NCBI RefSeq assembly: GCF_028596125.1 | Contig: NZ_CP117229.1 | Location: 976,001 to 1,040,000, forward strand | Source of the DNA: Listeria innocua | Lineage (GTDB): Bacteria > Bacillota > Bacilli > Lactobacillales > Listeriaceae | Direction: 5' to 3' | DNA length: 64,000 nt | Part shown: piece after piece, positions 1 through 8,356 of the stretch | Layout: every line of letters starts with the position of its first letter | Numbering within the stretch: position 1 is the first letter of the stretch | Made by a program: the position numbers and the translations under genes | Notes under the pieces: generated by a model | The model's input: the letters and a program-made list of their open reading frames with translations, nothing else | What the model was told of the DNA's origin: nothing | Database searches by the model: none

Positions 1-19
1 TTCACGGTTTTTTTTATGT
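1..19 (+). terminator. Probable right arm of an upstream gene's terminator, cut by the window edge
   Basis: A CACGG followed by eight T residues looks like the descending arm and U-tract of an intrinsic terminator whose left arm lies outside the window. It cannot be proved without the upstream bases. Confidence 0.35.
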
Positions 20-67
20 AAAAATTCACTTTCAAGCACTAAATGAAAGAAATCAGACTAAATAGTA

Positions 68-76
68 TGGTAGAAT
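68..76 (+). promoter_or_regulatory. Possible extended -10 promoter of cbpB-ccpC
   Basis: TAGAAT at 71-76 is preceded by TGG at 68-70, giving an extended -10 motif about 90 nt before the cbpB start. No convincing -35 hexamer is seen at normal spacing. This is a sequence match only. Confidence 0.4.
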
Positions 77-163
77 AGGAGATGGAAAAGTTTCGTTTTA
101 TTTTTTTTAAAGTTGAAAGGAACTTCGCAGAGCTTGAAAATACAAGGAAGAGGAAGATTCTAA

Positions 164-616
164 ATGATCTCTAATAGATTTGGACAATTTATTGACAATG
201 AACTAGCTGATTCAATGATTTCCGCTGAAAAAGTAGCTCACGTGCAACTGGGTAATAATCTCGAACATGCGCTACTTGTATTAACGAAATGCGGTTATTC
301 TGTTATTCCAGTACTAGACTTTGAATTTAAACTCCATGGATTAATTAGCGCAGCAATGATAACAGATGCCATTCTCGGACTCGAACGGATTGAATTTGAA
401 CGACTAGAAGATTTAAAAGTGGAAGATGTTATGCAAACGGATTTCCCGGTGATTAAAGATTTTAATAATAACGAGCGAATTGTACGCTTACTTGTTGATC
501 ATCCTTTTGTTTGTGTTGTAGATGAAGACCACCATTTTGAAGGAATTGTGACAAGACGCGTTGTTTTAAAACAAGTCAATCGTTATATTCATTTACAGGT
601 GGAGGAAAATAGATGA
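164..616 (+). CDS. cbpB: CbpB, c-di-AMP-binding CBS-domain protein (YkuL/DarB family)
   Basis: A 150-residue cytosolic protein made almost entirely of a pair of CBS motifs (about residues 12-70 and 75-140). In Listeria CbpB and its Bacillus counterpart DarB, such a stand-alone CBS pair binds cyclic di-AMP. The ligand-free form is known to bind and stimulate the Rel (p)ppGpp synthetase, and in Bacillus also pyruvate carboxylase. The identification rests on size, CBS-like sequence and position directly before ccpC, as in Bacillus ykuL-ccpC. The start has a purine-rich GGAAGAGGAAG site upstream. The last codons overlap the ccpC start by 4 nt (ATGA), so the two genes are probably translationally coupled. 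PycA, a known c-di-AMP target, is also encoded in this window. Confidence 0.9.
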   Translation: MISNRFGQFIDNELADSMISAEKVAHVQLGNNLEHALLVLTKCGYSVIPVLDFEFKLHGLISAAMITDAILGLERIEFERLEDLKVEDVMQTDFPVIKDFNNNERIVRLLVDHPFVCVVDEDHHFEGIVTRRVVLKQVNRYIHLQVEENR

Positions 617-1491
617 TTGTAACGGAATATGAACTTCTTGTTTGTTTGGCAGAAGAACTAAATATGCGTAAAAGTGCGGAGAAATTATTTTTAAGTCAGC
701 CTGCGTTGTCCCAGCGTCTGCAAACGATTGAAAGCAGATGGAATACAAAAATTTTCATTCGAACGCAAAAAGGTTTGCTTCTAACACCTGAAGGAGAAGC
801 CATTGTCCGTCATGCATCCAGTGTGATTGAGCGCGAGCATACCATTCAAGAAAAACTAGAAGCAATGGAAGGCGTCGTTCGCGGGACACTGCGCATTGCT
901 TGTGCGAGCGTTGTGGCTCAAATGTGGTTGCCACGTGTATTAAAGGCATTTGCAAGTGCTTATCCTAATGTCCAGATTTCCCTTGTTACTGGTTGGAGCA
1001 GTGAAGTAACTCAGCAATTAGCGGCTGGTAATGTCCATATAGGTATTGTACGCGGAAACTCGACATGGAAAAGTGTTCAAAAACCCTTATTTAACGATAA
1101 ACTCGTTTTAGTTGATACAGAAATCACTAAAATTGAAGAAGTTTTCCAGACAAATCGTCCGTTTATCCAATTCCGTAGTGATTCGAATTACTATCAAGTG
1201 ATTCAAGATTACTGGCAAAGAAATTTCGGGAAGATGCCGCGCCAAGCTATGTTGATGGATCAAATGGAAACCTCTAGACAAATGGCTTTAAACGGTATTG
1301 GTTTTGCCATTTTGCCAGAAGTGACGATGTTAGGCTATACGGACAAAATCAACAAAATACCACTAAGAGAAAAAGATGGCTCGATTTTAAGCCGAGAAAC
1401 CAACTTATTGACCTATGAACAGTCACTTGGTCTACCGCAAGTGAAGGCGTTTTTAGAAATAACAGATAAATTCCTTGAACAAGTTAAATAG
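613..1491 (+). CDS. ccpC: CcpC, LysR-type regulator of citrate synthase and aconitase
   Basis: A 292-residue LysR-family regulator. The N-terminal winged helix-turn-helix (about residues 15-60, containing the typical FLSQPALSQRL segment) precedes a periplasmic-binding-protein-like effector domain (about 90-290). In Bacillus and Listeria, CcpC (YkuM) represses citZ and citB and responds to citrate. The assignment rests mainly on its position between a YkuL homologue and dapH, as in Bacillus, because LysR proteins are hard to tell apart by sequence. It overlaps cbpB by 4 nt and is probably co-transcribed with it. An ordinary LysR regulator of another pathway cannot be fully excluded. Confidence 0.82.
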   Translation: MIVTEYELLVCLAEELNMRKSAEKLFLSQPALSQRLQTIESRWNTKIFIRTQKGLLLTPEGEAIVRHASSVIEREHTIQEKLEAMEGVVRGTLRIACASVVAQMWLPRVLKAFASAYPNVQISLVTGWSSEVTQQLAAGNVHIGIVRGNSTWKSVQKPLFNDKLVLVDTEITKIEEVFQTNRPFIQFRSDSNYYQVIQDYWQRNFGKMPRQAMLMDQMETSRQMALNGIGFAILPEVTMLGYTDKINKIPLREKDGSILSRETNLLTYEQSLGLPQVKAFLEITDKFLEQVK

Positions 1492-1538
1492 CTATGGCAA
1501 AATAGAAAACAGAACATATCGGAAGGAGACAAAAATTC

Positions 1539-2249
1539 ATGGAACAAATGGATGCGCACCAAATTATTTCTTTTATTCAAAATAGCAAGAAAGCAACACC
1601 AGTAAAGGTTTACCTAAAAGGGGACCTAGAAAAAATCGATTTTCCTAGTGATGTAAAAACATTTATCACTGGAAATGCGGGAACTATTTTTGGAGAATGG
1701 GCTGTTGTTGAGCCATTGTTAGAGGCAAATAAAGCGAATATTGAAGATTACGTTATCGAAAATGATCGTCGTAACTCTGCTATTCCTTTGTTAGATATGA
1801 AAAATATTAACGCTCGTATTGAGCCTGGCGCAGTTATTCGCGACCAAGTTACAATTGGCGATAATGCTGTAATTATGATGGGAGCAAGCATAAATATCGG
1901 TTCTGTTATCGGTGATGGTACTATGATTGATATGAATGTTGTTCTTGGAGGCCGCGCAACTGTTGGTAAAAACTGCCACATTGGTGCTGGTTCCGTCCTT
2001 GCAGGCGTTGTAGAACCACCATCCGCTCAACCAGTTATTGTTGAAGACAATGTTGTAGTGGGCGCAAATGTTGTTGTTTTAGAAGGCGTACGTATTGGAG
2101 AAGGCGCAGTTGTAGCAGCGGGCGCGATTGTTACTAAAGACGTAGCTCCTGGAACAGTTGTAGCGGGAATTCCTGCACGTGAACTTAAAAAATTAGATGC
2201 GAAAACAGCTTCTAAAACAGAAATTATGCAAGAACTTCGCCAACTTTAA
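1539..2249 (+). CDS. dapH: 2,3,4,5-tetrahydropyridine-2,6-dicarboxylate N-acetyltransferase
   Basis: A 236-residue enzyme of the acetylase branch of lysine/meso-diaminopimelate synthesis. It transfers acetyl from acetyl-CoA to tetrahydrodipicolinate. After an N-terminal DapH-specific domain (about 1-85), residues 90-200 form hexapeptide repeats of the left-handed beta-helix, with successive I-G-x-x-A/V units. It ends in the usual acetyltransferase segment with [19 protein letters not shown] ribosome site precedes the ATG. The next pathway gene, dapL, follows but is separated by an intrinsic-terminator-like hairpin, so the two may be expressed at different levels. meso-DAP is needed for Listeria peptidoglycan. 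Confidence 0.95.
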   Translation: MEQMDAHQIISFIQNSKKATPVKVYLKGDLEKIDFPSDVKTFITGNAGTIFGEWAVVEPLLEANKANIEDYVIENDRRNSAIPLLDMKNINARIEPGAVIRDQVTIGDNAVIMMGASINIGSVIGDGTMIDMNVVLGGRATVGKNCHIGAGSVLAGVVEPPSAQPVIVEDNVVVGANVVVLEGVRIGEGAVVAAGAIVTKDVAPGTVVAGIPARELKKLDAKTASKTEIMQELRQL

Positions 2250-2258
2250 AAATCAAAG

Positions 2259-2295
2259 GGAACTGTTCCGTCTGTTGGCGGAGCAGTCCTTTTTT
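2259..2295 (+). terminator. Terminator or attenuator between dapH and dapL
   Basis: A 13-bp GC-rich stem with one bulge (left arm 2259-2272, right arm 2278-2289) around a TGTTG loop is followed by six T residues. It ends just before the dapL ribosome site, so dapL either needs readthrough or has its own start. No obvious promoter fits in the short gap. Confidence 0.8.
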
Positions 2296-2311
2296 AGAAG
2301 GAGAGAGCACC

Positions 2312-3427
2312 ATGTTAAATGAATTTATTGCCATTCGACGTGATTTGCACCAAATTCCTGAAACAGGATATAAAGAGCTAAAAACCCAAGCTTATTTACT
2401 CGATTATATTAGCAAATTACCAAACGAGTTTTTAGAAATAAAGAAATGGCGCACAGGAATTTTAGTTTTAGTAAAAGGTACTAATCCTGGAAAAACAATC
2501 GGTTATCGTACGGATATTGATGCGCTGCCTATTACGGAAGAGACTGGGTTGCCATTTGAATCGAAACATGCTGGGAATATGCATGCTTGTGGACATGATT
2601 TACATATGAGTATAGCGCTTGGAGTATTAACGCATTTTGCAAGTAAACCGGCAAAAGATAACTTATTATTTGTGTTCCAACCAGCTGAAGAAGGGCCAGG
2701 CGGAGCAAAACCGATTATGGAAAGTGCTGAATTTTCCGAGTGGCGCCCCGATACGATTTATGGTCTTCATATTGCACCAGAATATAAAGTCGGCCAAATC
2801 GCAATTAAACCAGGCTTACTATTCGCAAACACTTCCGAACTCTTTATTTCATTTAAAGGAAAAGGCGGACATGCGGCTTATCCACATTTGGCAAATGACA
2901 TGGTTGTGGCGGCAAGCGCTTTTGTCGGACAAATGCAAACTATTATTAGTCGGAACATTGACCCGATGGATAGCGCGGTTATAACAATCGGACGCATTCA
3001 CAGCGGAGAAATCCAAAATGTTATTGCAGAAACTGCCTTTTTGGATGGAACGATTAGGACGCTTTCTCCAGAAACAATGGAAATCGTTTGGACTCGTTTA
3101 AAACAATTAGCAAAAGGATGGGAAGAAGCCTACCAATGTGAAGTAGAATTCCATCCTGGATCCGATTACTATCAAGTGGACAATGATCCAGTTGAAACAG
3201 AAGAATTCATCCACTTTTTGGAAGAACAATATCCAGAAAGCTATGTGCCAGCTCGTTCAGCGATGACTGGAGAAGATTTTGGTTACTTTTTATCTGAAAT
3301 TAAAGGGTTTATGTTTTGGTTAGGCGTGGATTCCGAGTACAGTTTGCATCACGCGAAACTTAGTCCAAAAGAAGAAGCTATTCCATTTGCAATAGATGTA
3401 TTAGTGAACTTTTTGGAAAGCAAATAA
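2312..3427 (+). CDS. dapL: N-acetyldiaminopimelate deacetylase (M20 peptidase family)
   Basis: A 371-residue amidohydrolase of the M20D type that removes the acetyl group from N-acetyl-LL-diaminopimelate, two steps after DapH. Metal-site motifs are visible: HACGHD at residues 91-96, the acidic pair in PAEEGPGG near 128-136, and TGEDFGYF towards the C terminus. The substrate assignment comes from the adjacent dapH (Bacillus ykuQ-ykuR order). On sequence alone, M20D members also include aminoacylases and IAA-amino acid hydrolases. GAAGGAGAG lies just upstream of the ATG. A bidirectional hairpin closes the operon. Confidence 0.92.
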   Translation: MLNEFIAIRRDLHQIPETGYKELKTQAYLLDYISKLPNEFLEIKKWRTGILVLVKGTNPGKTIGYRTDIDALPITEETGLPFESKHAGNMHACGHDLHMSIALGVLTHFASKPAKDNLLFVFQPAEEGPGGAKPIMESAEFSEWRPDTIYGLHIAPEYKVGQIAIKPGLLFANTSELFISFKGKGGHAAYPHLANDMVVAASAFVGQMQTIISRNIDPMDSAVITIGRIHSGEIQNVIAETAFLDGTIRTLSPETMEIVWTRLKQLAKGWEEAYQCEVEFHPGSDYYQVDNDPVETEEFIHFLEEQYPESYVPARSAMTGEDFGYFLSEIKGFMFWLGVDSEYSLHHAKLSPKEEAIPFAIDVLVNFLESK

Positions 3428-3474
3428 AAAAGACATCAATTCGTTCTCAAAAGGAGCGAATTGGCGTCTTTTTA
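3427..3474. terminator. Bidirectional terminator between dapL and the mscS-like gene
   Basis: Arms AAAAAGACATCAATTCG and CGAATTGGCGTCTTTTT, with one mismatch, enclose a loop of about 13 nt. A-tract and T-tract flank the two sides, so it can stop both convergent transcripts. Confidence 0.9.
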
Positions 3475-4353
3475 ATTATTATTTGGTCCGAATGTGCTAA
3501 CAAAATTAAGTGGTAATTCAATTTCGTTTTCTGCGAGTGCTTCGCGAATATCTTTGAGTAAGTCACGTTGAACAGAATACTGCTCGCCGTTCACTGCTTT
3601 ACCAACTACGCGGATAATCATATTTGTTGCGTCAATGTTTTGCACGCCTAAGACAACAGGGGGCTCAACGATATTTTTATTTTCTTTTGCAGCAACGTCA
3701 CAAACCTCACCAATAATTTTAATTGCTTTTTCCGGATCTTCATGTGGACTAATTTGAATGTCCACCATCACACGCATATTACCGCGCGAATGATTACTAA
3801 CGACCATAATTTGTCTGTTAGGAATGAAATGAAGCGTGCCATCAAAATCACGTACCTGTGTTGTTCTAAGGCCAAGTGCTTCTACTGTTCCATTAACTAG
3901 TCCAATGGTAATCGTATCACCAACATCAAGTTGACGTTCAAGTAGAATAAAAAATCCAGTCACAACGTCACTAACAAGCCCTTGAGCACCAAAGGCAATG
4001 GCCAAACTCGCCACCCCAGCACTTGCAATAATCGCTGTAACATCCATAAAGTTCTGTAATAATAAAATCGCAAAAGTGAAGAATAAAACATAGCCGTAAA
4101 AATTAGAAATTAAGCTTTCTAACGTATCCGCGCGCCCAACAGAAACTGCTTGTTGTTGCCGATATTTGCGGAAGAAACTACGGATAATTTTATTACCAAC
4201 CACGCGGAAAATAAAATAAAGAGCAATTAAAATGGCAATTTTTATTCCAACTGAAATAATATGATTCCAAAATTGGTCCCAGTCAATAGAACTGAACCAC
4301 TTTTTGAGTAAATTCATCTTCTGGTCCACATCCTTTGAAAGTTCTCCATCCAT
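3472..4353 (-). CDS. MscS-family small-conductance mechanosensitive channel (YkuT-like)
   Basis: A 293-residue membrane protein with three predicted transmembrane segments (about 30-52, 72-95, 105-135). The third is the Ala/Gly-rich pore helix (ASAGVASLAIAFGAQG), followed by a soluble beta/alpha-beta cytoplasmic domain. This is the compact MscS plan. The family opens under membrane tension and releases solutes on hypo-osmotic shock. The start at 4353 is supported by a strong GGAAGGGGGAG site 4-12 nt upstream; an in-frame ATG 12 codons later lacks one. It sits back to back with the betaine importer genes, so an efflux valve and an uptake system for osmolytes are neighbours. Bacillus ykuT lies at the equivalent place. 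Confidence 0.9.
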   Translation of the reverse strand: MDGELSKDVDQKMNLLKKWFSSIDWDQFWNHIISVGIKIAILIALYFIFRVVGNKIIRSFFRKYRQQQAVSVGRADTLESLISNFYGYVLFFTFAILLLQNFMDVTAIIASAGVASLAIAFGAQGLVSDVVTGFFILLERQLDVGDTITIGLVNGTVEALGLRTTQVRDFDGTLHFIPNRQIMVVSNHSRGNMRVMVDIQISPHEDPEKAIKIIGEVCDVAAKENKNIVEPPVVLGVQNIDATNMIIRVVGKAVNGEQYSVQRDLLKDIREALAENEIELPLNFVSTFGPNNN

Positions 4354-4484
4354 TTCATCTCCCCCTTCCTAATGAAATGTCCTTTTCTATTCTAACAAAA
4401 ATTTCACAAAAATGCTGTTATAAGAAATAATTTTTCACTGAAAAAGATTCGTTTTCAACAAAAAAAGTTAATTTTATTAAAAAA

Positions 4485-4533
4485 AATTTAAAAAAGCGCT
4501 AGCCATTCTTGTAGTAAGATGGAGGCGCTTTCT
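4485..4533 (-). terminator. Hairpin with a minus-strand T-run upstream of gbuA
   Basis: On the minus strand AAAGCGCCTCCATCTT pairs with AAGaATGGctaGCGCTTTT and is followed by T-rich sequence, as in an intrinsic terminator. No minus-strand gene lies upstream to need it. The right arm (4519-4533) also matches a CcpA cre operator with one mismatch, so it may be an operator instead. Confidence 0.45.
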
Positions 4534-4567
4534 AAAATGTGTGAAATAGCGCAAATCAAACTGTATG

Positions 4568-4598
4568 ATGTGAAACTAATGTGAAACTTGTGTACAAT
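4568..4598 (+). promoter_or_regulatory. Candidate gbuA promoter with a tandem repeat in the -35 area
   Basis: TACAAT at 4593-4598 is a plausible -10. Just upstream the decamer ATGTGAAACT occurs twice (4568-4577 and 4579-4588), exactly 11 bp apart, so on the same helix face. The -35 is poor (TGAAAC), which would fit a promoter that needs an activator. Confidence 0.4.
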
Positions 4599-4687
4599 GA
4601 TAAATGTTATTGCTTTTTTTAAAAGTGATATGGGCCGAATTTTTGCCTAGTAAATAATTCAATTTAAAAAAGAAAGGGGATTTTATT

Positions 4688-5881
4688 TTGAGCAAGATTA
4701 AAGTGGAAGAACTAACGAAGATTTTTGGAAAAAAGGCTTCTAAAGCATCTTCTTTACTTTCTCAAGGGAAATCGAAAACAGAGATTTTGAAAGAAACAGG
4801 GGCGACTATTGGTGTTAATAAAGCATCTTTTAGCGTAGAAGAAGGAGAAATTTTCGTTATAATGGGGCTTTCTGGTAGTGGGAAGTCAACTTTGGTACGA
4901 CTTTTAAACCGTCTAATTGAGCCTACGAGCGGAAAAATTTGGCTGGACGGAAAAGAACTCTCTAGTTTAAATAAAAAAGAACTTTTGGAAGTTAGAAGAA
5001 AAAGCATGAGTATGGTCTTCCAAAATTTTGGTTTATTTCCAAATAGAACGATTAACCGTAATGTTGAATACGGGCTTGAAATTCAAGGAATGAACAAAGA
5101 AGAACGTGAGAAAAATGCAGCAGAATCGCTTGCACTTGTTGGTTTAGCTGGTTACGGCGAACAATATCCTTCCCAACTTTCTGGTGGGATGCAGCAACGT
5201 GTAGGGCTAGCGAGAGCACTTGCTAACAATCCAGATATTTTATTAATGGATGAGGCTTTCTCAGCACTTGACCCACTTAACAGAAAAGACATGCAAGATC
5301 AACTACTAGATTTACAAGATAAAATGAAGAAAACAATCATCTTTATTACCCATGATTTGGATGAGGCGCTTCGTATTGGCGACCACATTATGATTATGCG
5401 TGATGGTTCTGTTGTTCAAACTGGTTCCCCGGAAGAAATTCTGGCACATCCAGCAAATGAATACGTAGAAAAATTCATTGAAGATGTAGACCGTTCCAAA
5501 GTTTATACAGCGAGCAACGTAATGATACGCCCAGAAATCGTTAATTTTGAAAAAGACGGCCCTCGTGTCGCTTTAAAACGGATGCGTGAAGCTGGAACAT
5601 CTAGTGTATTTGTTGTTAAGCGTAACCGTGAGTTAGTTGGTATTGTCCATGCAGCGGAAGTTTCTAAACTAGTTAAAGAAAATATTACTTCGCTTGAAAC
5701 TGCTTTACACAGTGATGTACCGACAACTGGTCCGGATACGCCACTTGCAGAAATCATGGATACTATCTCGACAACAACGATTCCAATCGCTGTAACCGAA
5801 GATGGAAAATTAAAAGGAATTATTATTCGCGGATCTGTTCTGGCCGCACTTTCTGGAAACGAGGTGAACGTTAATGCCTAA
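4688..5881 (+). CDS. gbuA: Glycine betaine ABC transporter, ATP-binding subunit GbuA
   Basis: A 397-residue ATPase of the ProV/OpuAA type. Visible motifs are Walker A GLSGSGKST (residues 60-68), the signature LSGGMQQR, Walker B ILLMDE followed by ALDP, and the H-loop ITHDLDEA. A C-terminal part (about 275-390) carries two CBS motifs; in this transporter class CBS pairs sense ionic strength, or c-di-AMP in OpuC. With GbuB and GbuC it imports glycine betaine for osmo- and cryoprotection. It starts with TTG at 4688, behind AAAGGGGA. Its end overlaps the gbuB start by 8 nt, so translation is probably coupled. Confidence 0.95.
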   Translation: MSKIKVEELTKIFGKKASKASSLLSQGKSKTEILKETGATIGVNKASFSVEEGEIFVIMGLSGSGKSTLVRLLNRLIEPTSGKIWLDGKELSSLNKKELLEVRRKSMSMVFQNFGLFPNRTINRNVEYGLEIQGMNKEEREKNAAESLALVGLAGYGEQYPSQLSGGMQQRVGLARALANNPDILLMDEAFSALDPLNRKDMQDQLLDLQDKMKKTIIFITHDLDEALRIGDHIMIMRDGSVVQTGSPEEILAHPANEYVEKFIEDVDRSKVYTASNVMIRPEIVNFEKDGPRVALKRMREAGTSSVFVVKRNRELVGIVHAAEVSKLVKENITSLETALHSDVPTTGPDTPLAEIMDTISTTTIPIAVTEDGKLKGIIIRGSVLAALSGNEVNVNA

Positions 5882-6722
5882 TATTCCAACGATTCCATTA
5901 GCTAGTTGGATTGATAAATTAGTTGATGGCTTAACGCAATTTGAAGGATTTTTTAATGTAATTACAAATATCATTGGCGGAATTGTTGATGCATTCCAAT
6001 GGGTATTCGACTTAGTTCCACCATGGTTATTTATTATTTTACTAGTATTTGGGACTTTCTGGGTTAACCGCAAAGGAAAAAAATGGGGATTAATTATTTT
6101 TGAAGTTGTCGGTTTACTATTAATTTGGAACTTAGATTTCTGGCGTGATATGACTCAAACGCTGACTCTTGTTCTTACGAGTAGTTTAATTGCACTTGTT
6201 ATAGGTGTTCCACTTGGTATTTGGATGGCGAAAAGCGGTATCGTTGAAAGCATCTTTAAACCGGTGCTTGACTTTATGCAAACAATGCCTGCCTTTGTAT
6301 ATTTAATTCCAGCCGTAGCATTTTTCGGAATTGGGATGGTTCCAGGGGTAGTTGCTTCTGTTATTTTCGCAATGCCTCCAACTGTTCGTATGACTAACCT
6401 AGGTATTCGCCAAGTTTCGACTGAGCTTGTTGAAGCAGCAGATTCATTTGGTTCAACACCTTGGCAAAAACTTTGGAAAGTACAGCTACCAATGGCGAAA
6501 TCGACCATGATGGCTGGGATTAACCAAAGTATCATGTTAGCACTTTCCATGGTTGTAATTGCTTCGATGATTGGTGCAATGGGACTTGGAACACGTGTTT
6601 ACTTTGCAGTAGGACGTAATGACGCTGGTGGCGGATTTGTAGCTGGGATTGCGATTGTTATCGTAGCAATTATCCTAGACCGTCTAACACAAGCTTTCAA
6701 TAAAAAAGCGAAATCAGAATAA
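5874..6722 (+). CDS. gbuB: Glycine betaine ABC transporter permease GbuB
   Basis: A 282-residue integral membrane permease of the ProW/OpuAB family. After an amphipathic N-terminal segment there are at least six hydrophobic spans. The cytoplasmic coupling loop EAADSFGSTPWQKLWKVQLP (about residues 183-202), the usual ABC-permease EAA motif, contacts GbuA. It overlaps the upstream gene by 8 nt and gbuC follows after 13 nt, which fits a single transcription unit. Confidence 0.95.
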   Translation: MPNIPTIPLASWIDKLVDGLTQFEGFFNVITNIIGGIVDAFQWVFDLVPPWLFIILLVFGTFWVNRKGKKWGLIIFEVVGLLLIWNLDFWRDMTQTLTLVLTSSLIALVIGVPLGIWMAKSGIVESIFKPVLDFMQTMPAFVYLIPAVAFFGIGMVPGVVASVIFAMPPTVRMTNLGIRQVSTELVEAADSFGSTPWQKLWKVQLPMAKSTMMAGINQSIMLALSMVVIASMIGAMGLGTRVYFAVGRNDAGGGFVAGIAIVIVAIILDRLTQAFNKKAKSE

Positions 6723-6735
6723 GGAGGAGAGTAGA

Positions 6736-7638
6736 TTGCTAAAAAAATTAATCACCACCGCAGTTTTGGCTATGCTTATTTTCACTTTAGCAGCCTGCGG
6801 GACAACCCTTGCTCCTTATGACGCGAAAAAAGATTTAGGCGAACAAATCAATTATACAATCACAGGAATTGATGCTGGAGCAGGAATTATGCTTGCAACA
6901 CAAAATGCGATTAAAGATTATCATTTAGATGATGACAATTGGCAGTTACAAACAAGTTCGACTGCGGCTATGACTAGTACACTACAAAAAGCGATGAAAG
7001 ATAAGCGCCCGATTGTTGTGACTGGTTGGACACCTCACTGGATGTTTACAAAATTCGACTTGAAATTTTTAGATGATCCTAAAAATGTTTTTGGAAACGC
7101 TGAAAATATCCACACAATTGTCCGCAAAGGTTTGAAAGAAGAAAAACCTTCTGCCTACAAAGTGCTAGATAATTTCTTCTGGACTGCTGAAGATATGTCT
7201 GAAGTAATGCTAGAAGTTAATGACGGAGTAGATCCAGAAGAAGCTGCTAAAAAGTGGATTAAAAACAATCCAGAAAAAGTAGCAAAATGGACCGATGGCG
7301 TGGAAAAAGTAGATGGCGATGAAATCAAGCTTACTTATGTAGCTTGGGATTCAGAAATTGCCTCAACGAATGTTGTTGCAGAAGCTTTGAAACAAGTTGG
7401 CTATAAACCAACCATTCAAGCAATGGAAATTCAACCAATGTGGGCGTCTGTCGCAACAGATGCAGCAGATGGAATGGTCGCTGCATGGCTACCAAACACT
7501 TCCGGAATCTACTACAAAGATTACAAAGGAAAGTTTGAAGATTTAGGACCGAACTTAAAAGGTGCGAAAATCGGCTTAGCAGTTCCAAAATACATGACAA
7601 ACATTAACTCCATTGAAGATTTAAAAATAAGTAAATAA
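6736..7638 (+). CDS. gbuC: Glycine betaine-binding lipoprotein GbuC
   Basis: A 300-residue extracellular substrate-binding protein anchored by lipid. The N-terminal signal ends in a lipobox TLAAC with the modified cysteine at residue 21. The rest is an OpuAC-like periplasmic-binding fold with tryptophans (GWTPHW, VAWDSE, PMWASV, AAWLPN) of the kind that form the aromatic cage around the quaternary ammonium group. TTG start behind AAGGAGGAGAG. Last gene of the gbu operon, closed by a hairpin downstream. Confidence 0.95.
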   Translation: MLKKLITTAVLAMLIFTLAACGTTLAPYDAKKDLGEQINYTITGIDAGAGIMLATQNAIKDYHLDDDNWQLQTSSTAAMTSTLQKAMKDKRPIVVTGWTPHWMFTKFDLKFLDDPKNVFGNAENIHTIVRKGLKEEKPSAYKVLDNFFWTAEDMSEVMLEVNDGVDPEEAAKKWIKNNPEKVAKWTDGVEKVDGDEIKLTYVAWDSEIASTNVVAEALKQVGYKPTIQAMEIQPMWASVATDAADGMVAAWLPNTSGIYYKDYKGKFEDLGPNLKGAKIGLAVPKYMTNINSIEDLKISK

Positions 7639-7643
7639 ACTTT

Positions 7644-7700
7644 GGAAAAGGCATGAAGAAGTTCAAGCTATACTTGATACTTTCTCCGTGCCTTTTCTTC
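7644..7700 (+). terminator. Terminator after gbuABC
   Basis: Outer stem GAAAAGGCATG (7645-7655) with CGTGCCTTTTC (7687-7697), plus an inner TCAAG/CTTGA hairpin. The T-tract is short, so termination may be partial. Confidence 0.75.
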
Positions 7701-7752
7701 ACTAAAAAGGTAAAATAATAGTTAATTGATGAATTTGCTAGGAGGAAGATGG

Positions 7753-8244
7753 ATGTTTAAAAAATTCTTGAAAAAAAGTAAAAATGAAACCGTATTTGCT
7801 CATGTGACTGGACAACTGATTGCGTTAGAAGATGTTCCAGATCCAGTTTTTAATCAAAAGATGATGGGCGAAGGTATTGCAATTAAACCAGAAAGCGGCA
7901 CAATCGTAGCGCCAGTTGATGGGAAAATTATTCAACTTGCAGAAACGAAACATGCTTTTGGTATTCGCACGGATATGGGGCAGGAAATTCTCGTTCATAT
8001 CGGTTTAGAAACGGTATCATTAAACGGAGAAGGTTTTAACGTGTTAGTAAACGTTGGCGATAAAGTAAAAGTAGGCGATCCAATCGTTGAAGCGGACTTT
8101 GATTTTATCAAGAAAAATGCCGCAAGCACAGTGGTACCAATGGTTGTAACTAATAGTTCAGAAGGCAAATACGATTTTGAATTCGCTGGAACTCCAAATA
8201 CGGTTGCTGGGAAAACAGAAGTATTTACTACAAATTTAAAATAA
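7753..8244 (+). CDS. PTS glucose-type EIIA protein (single domain)
   Basis: A 163-residue stand-alone EIIA of the glucose/beta-glucoside family. The two active-site histidines are visible: His67 in KHAFGI and His82 in ILVHIGLETV. His82 is the expected phosphate acceptor from HPr. The ATG at 7753 is chosen because GGAGGA sits 7 nt upstream; an upstream in-frame TTG/ATG would place that ribosome site inside the gene. No EIIBC partner is adjacent, so it probably serves one or more permeases encoded elsewhere, as YpqE does in Bacillus. It has its own downstream terminator and looks monocistronic. Confidence 0.9.
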   Translation: MFKKFLKKSKNETVFAHVTGQLIALEDVPDPVFNQKMMGEGIAIKPESGTIVAPVDGKIIQLAETKHAFGIRTDMGQEILVHIGLETVSLNGEGFNVLVNVGDKVKVGDPIVEADFDFIKKNAASTVVPMVVTNSSEGKYDFEFAGTPNTVAGKTEVFTTNLK

Positions 8245-8251
8245 TAAGCAC

Positions 8252-8293
8252 AAAATCCATGAGAAGCCAATTTTCTTTTCATGGATTTTTTAG
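8252..8293 (+). terminator. Terminator after the EIIA gene
   Basis: AAAATCCATGAGAA pairs with TTCTTTTCATGGATTTT and runs into a T-tract. Confidence 0.85.
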
Positions 8294-8356
8294 TATTCAT
8301 TTGCGTGTTAAAAGGGTAGAATGAAGGTAATTAGTATTAAAAAGGAGCGAAAATAA

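Larger units (their letters stand above)
4354..4687. other. Intergenic region between mscS-like gene and gbuA
   Basis: This 334-base AT-rich divergent region has no ORF worth calling. It holds a TTTTTCACTGAAAAA inverted repeat near 4429-4443, a hairpin with a minus-strand T-run (4485-4532), a tandem 11-base repeat and a -10-like TACAAT before gbuA. In L. monocytogenes gbu is known to have a sigma-A and a sigma-B promoter. I could not locate a convincing sigma-B motif (GTTT spaced from GGGTAT) by eye. Confidence 0.6.

Noticed and set aside
1748-2030. Minus-strand open frames inside dapH, and similar long antisense frames inside pdh, typA, pycA and aut
   Set aside because: No ribosome sites; they are shadows caused by biased codon use of the real genes on the plus strand.
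8294-8322. Sigma-B promoter before cutC (GGGTAG at 8314)
   Set aside because: No GTTT-like -35 at the required 12-16 bp spacing.
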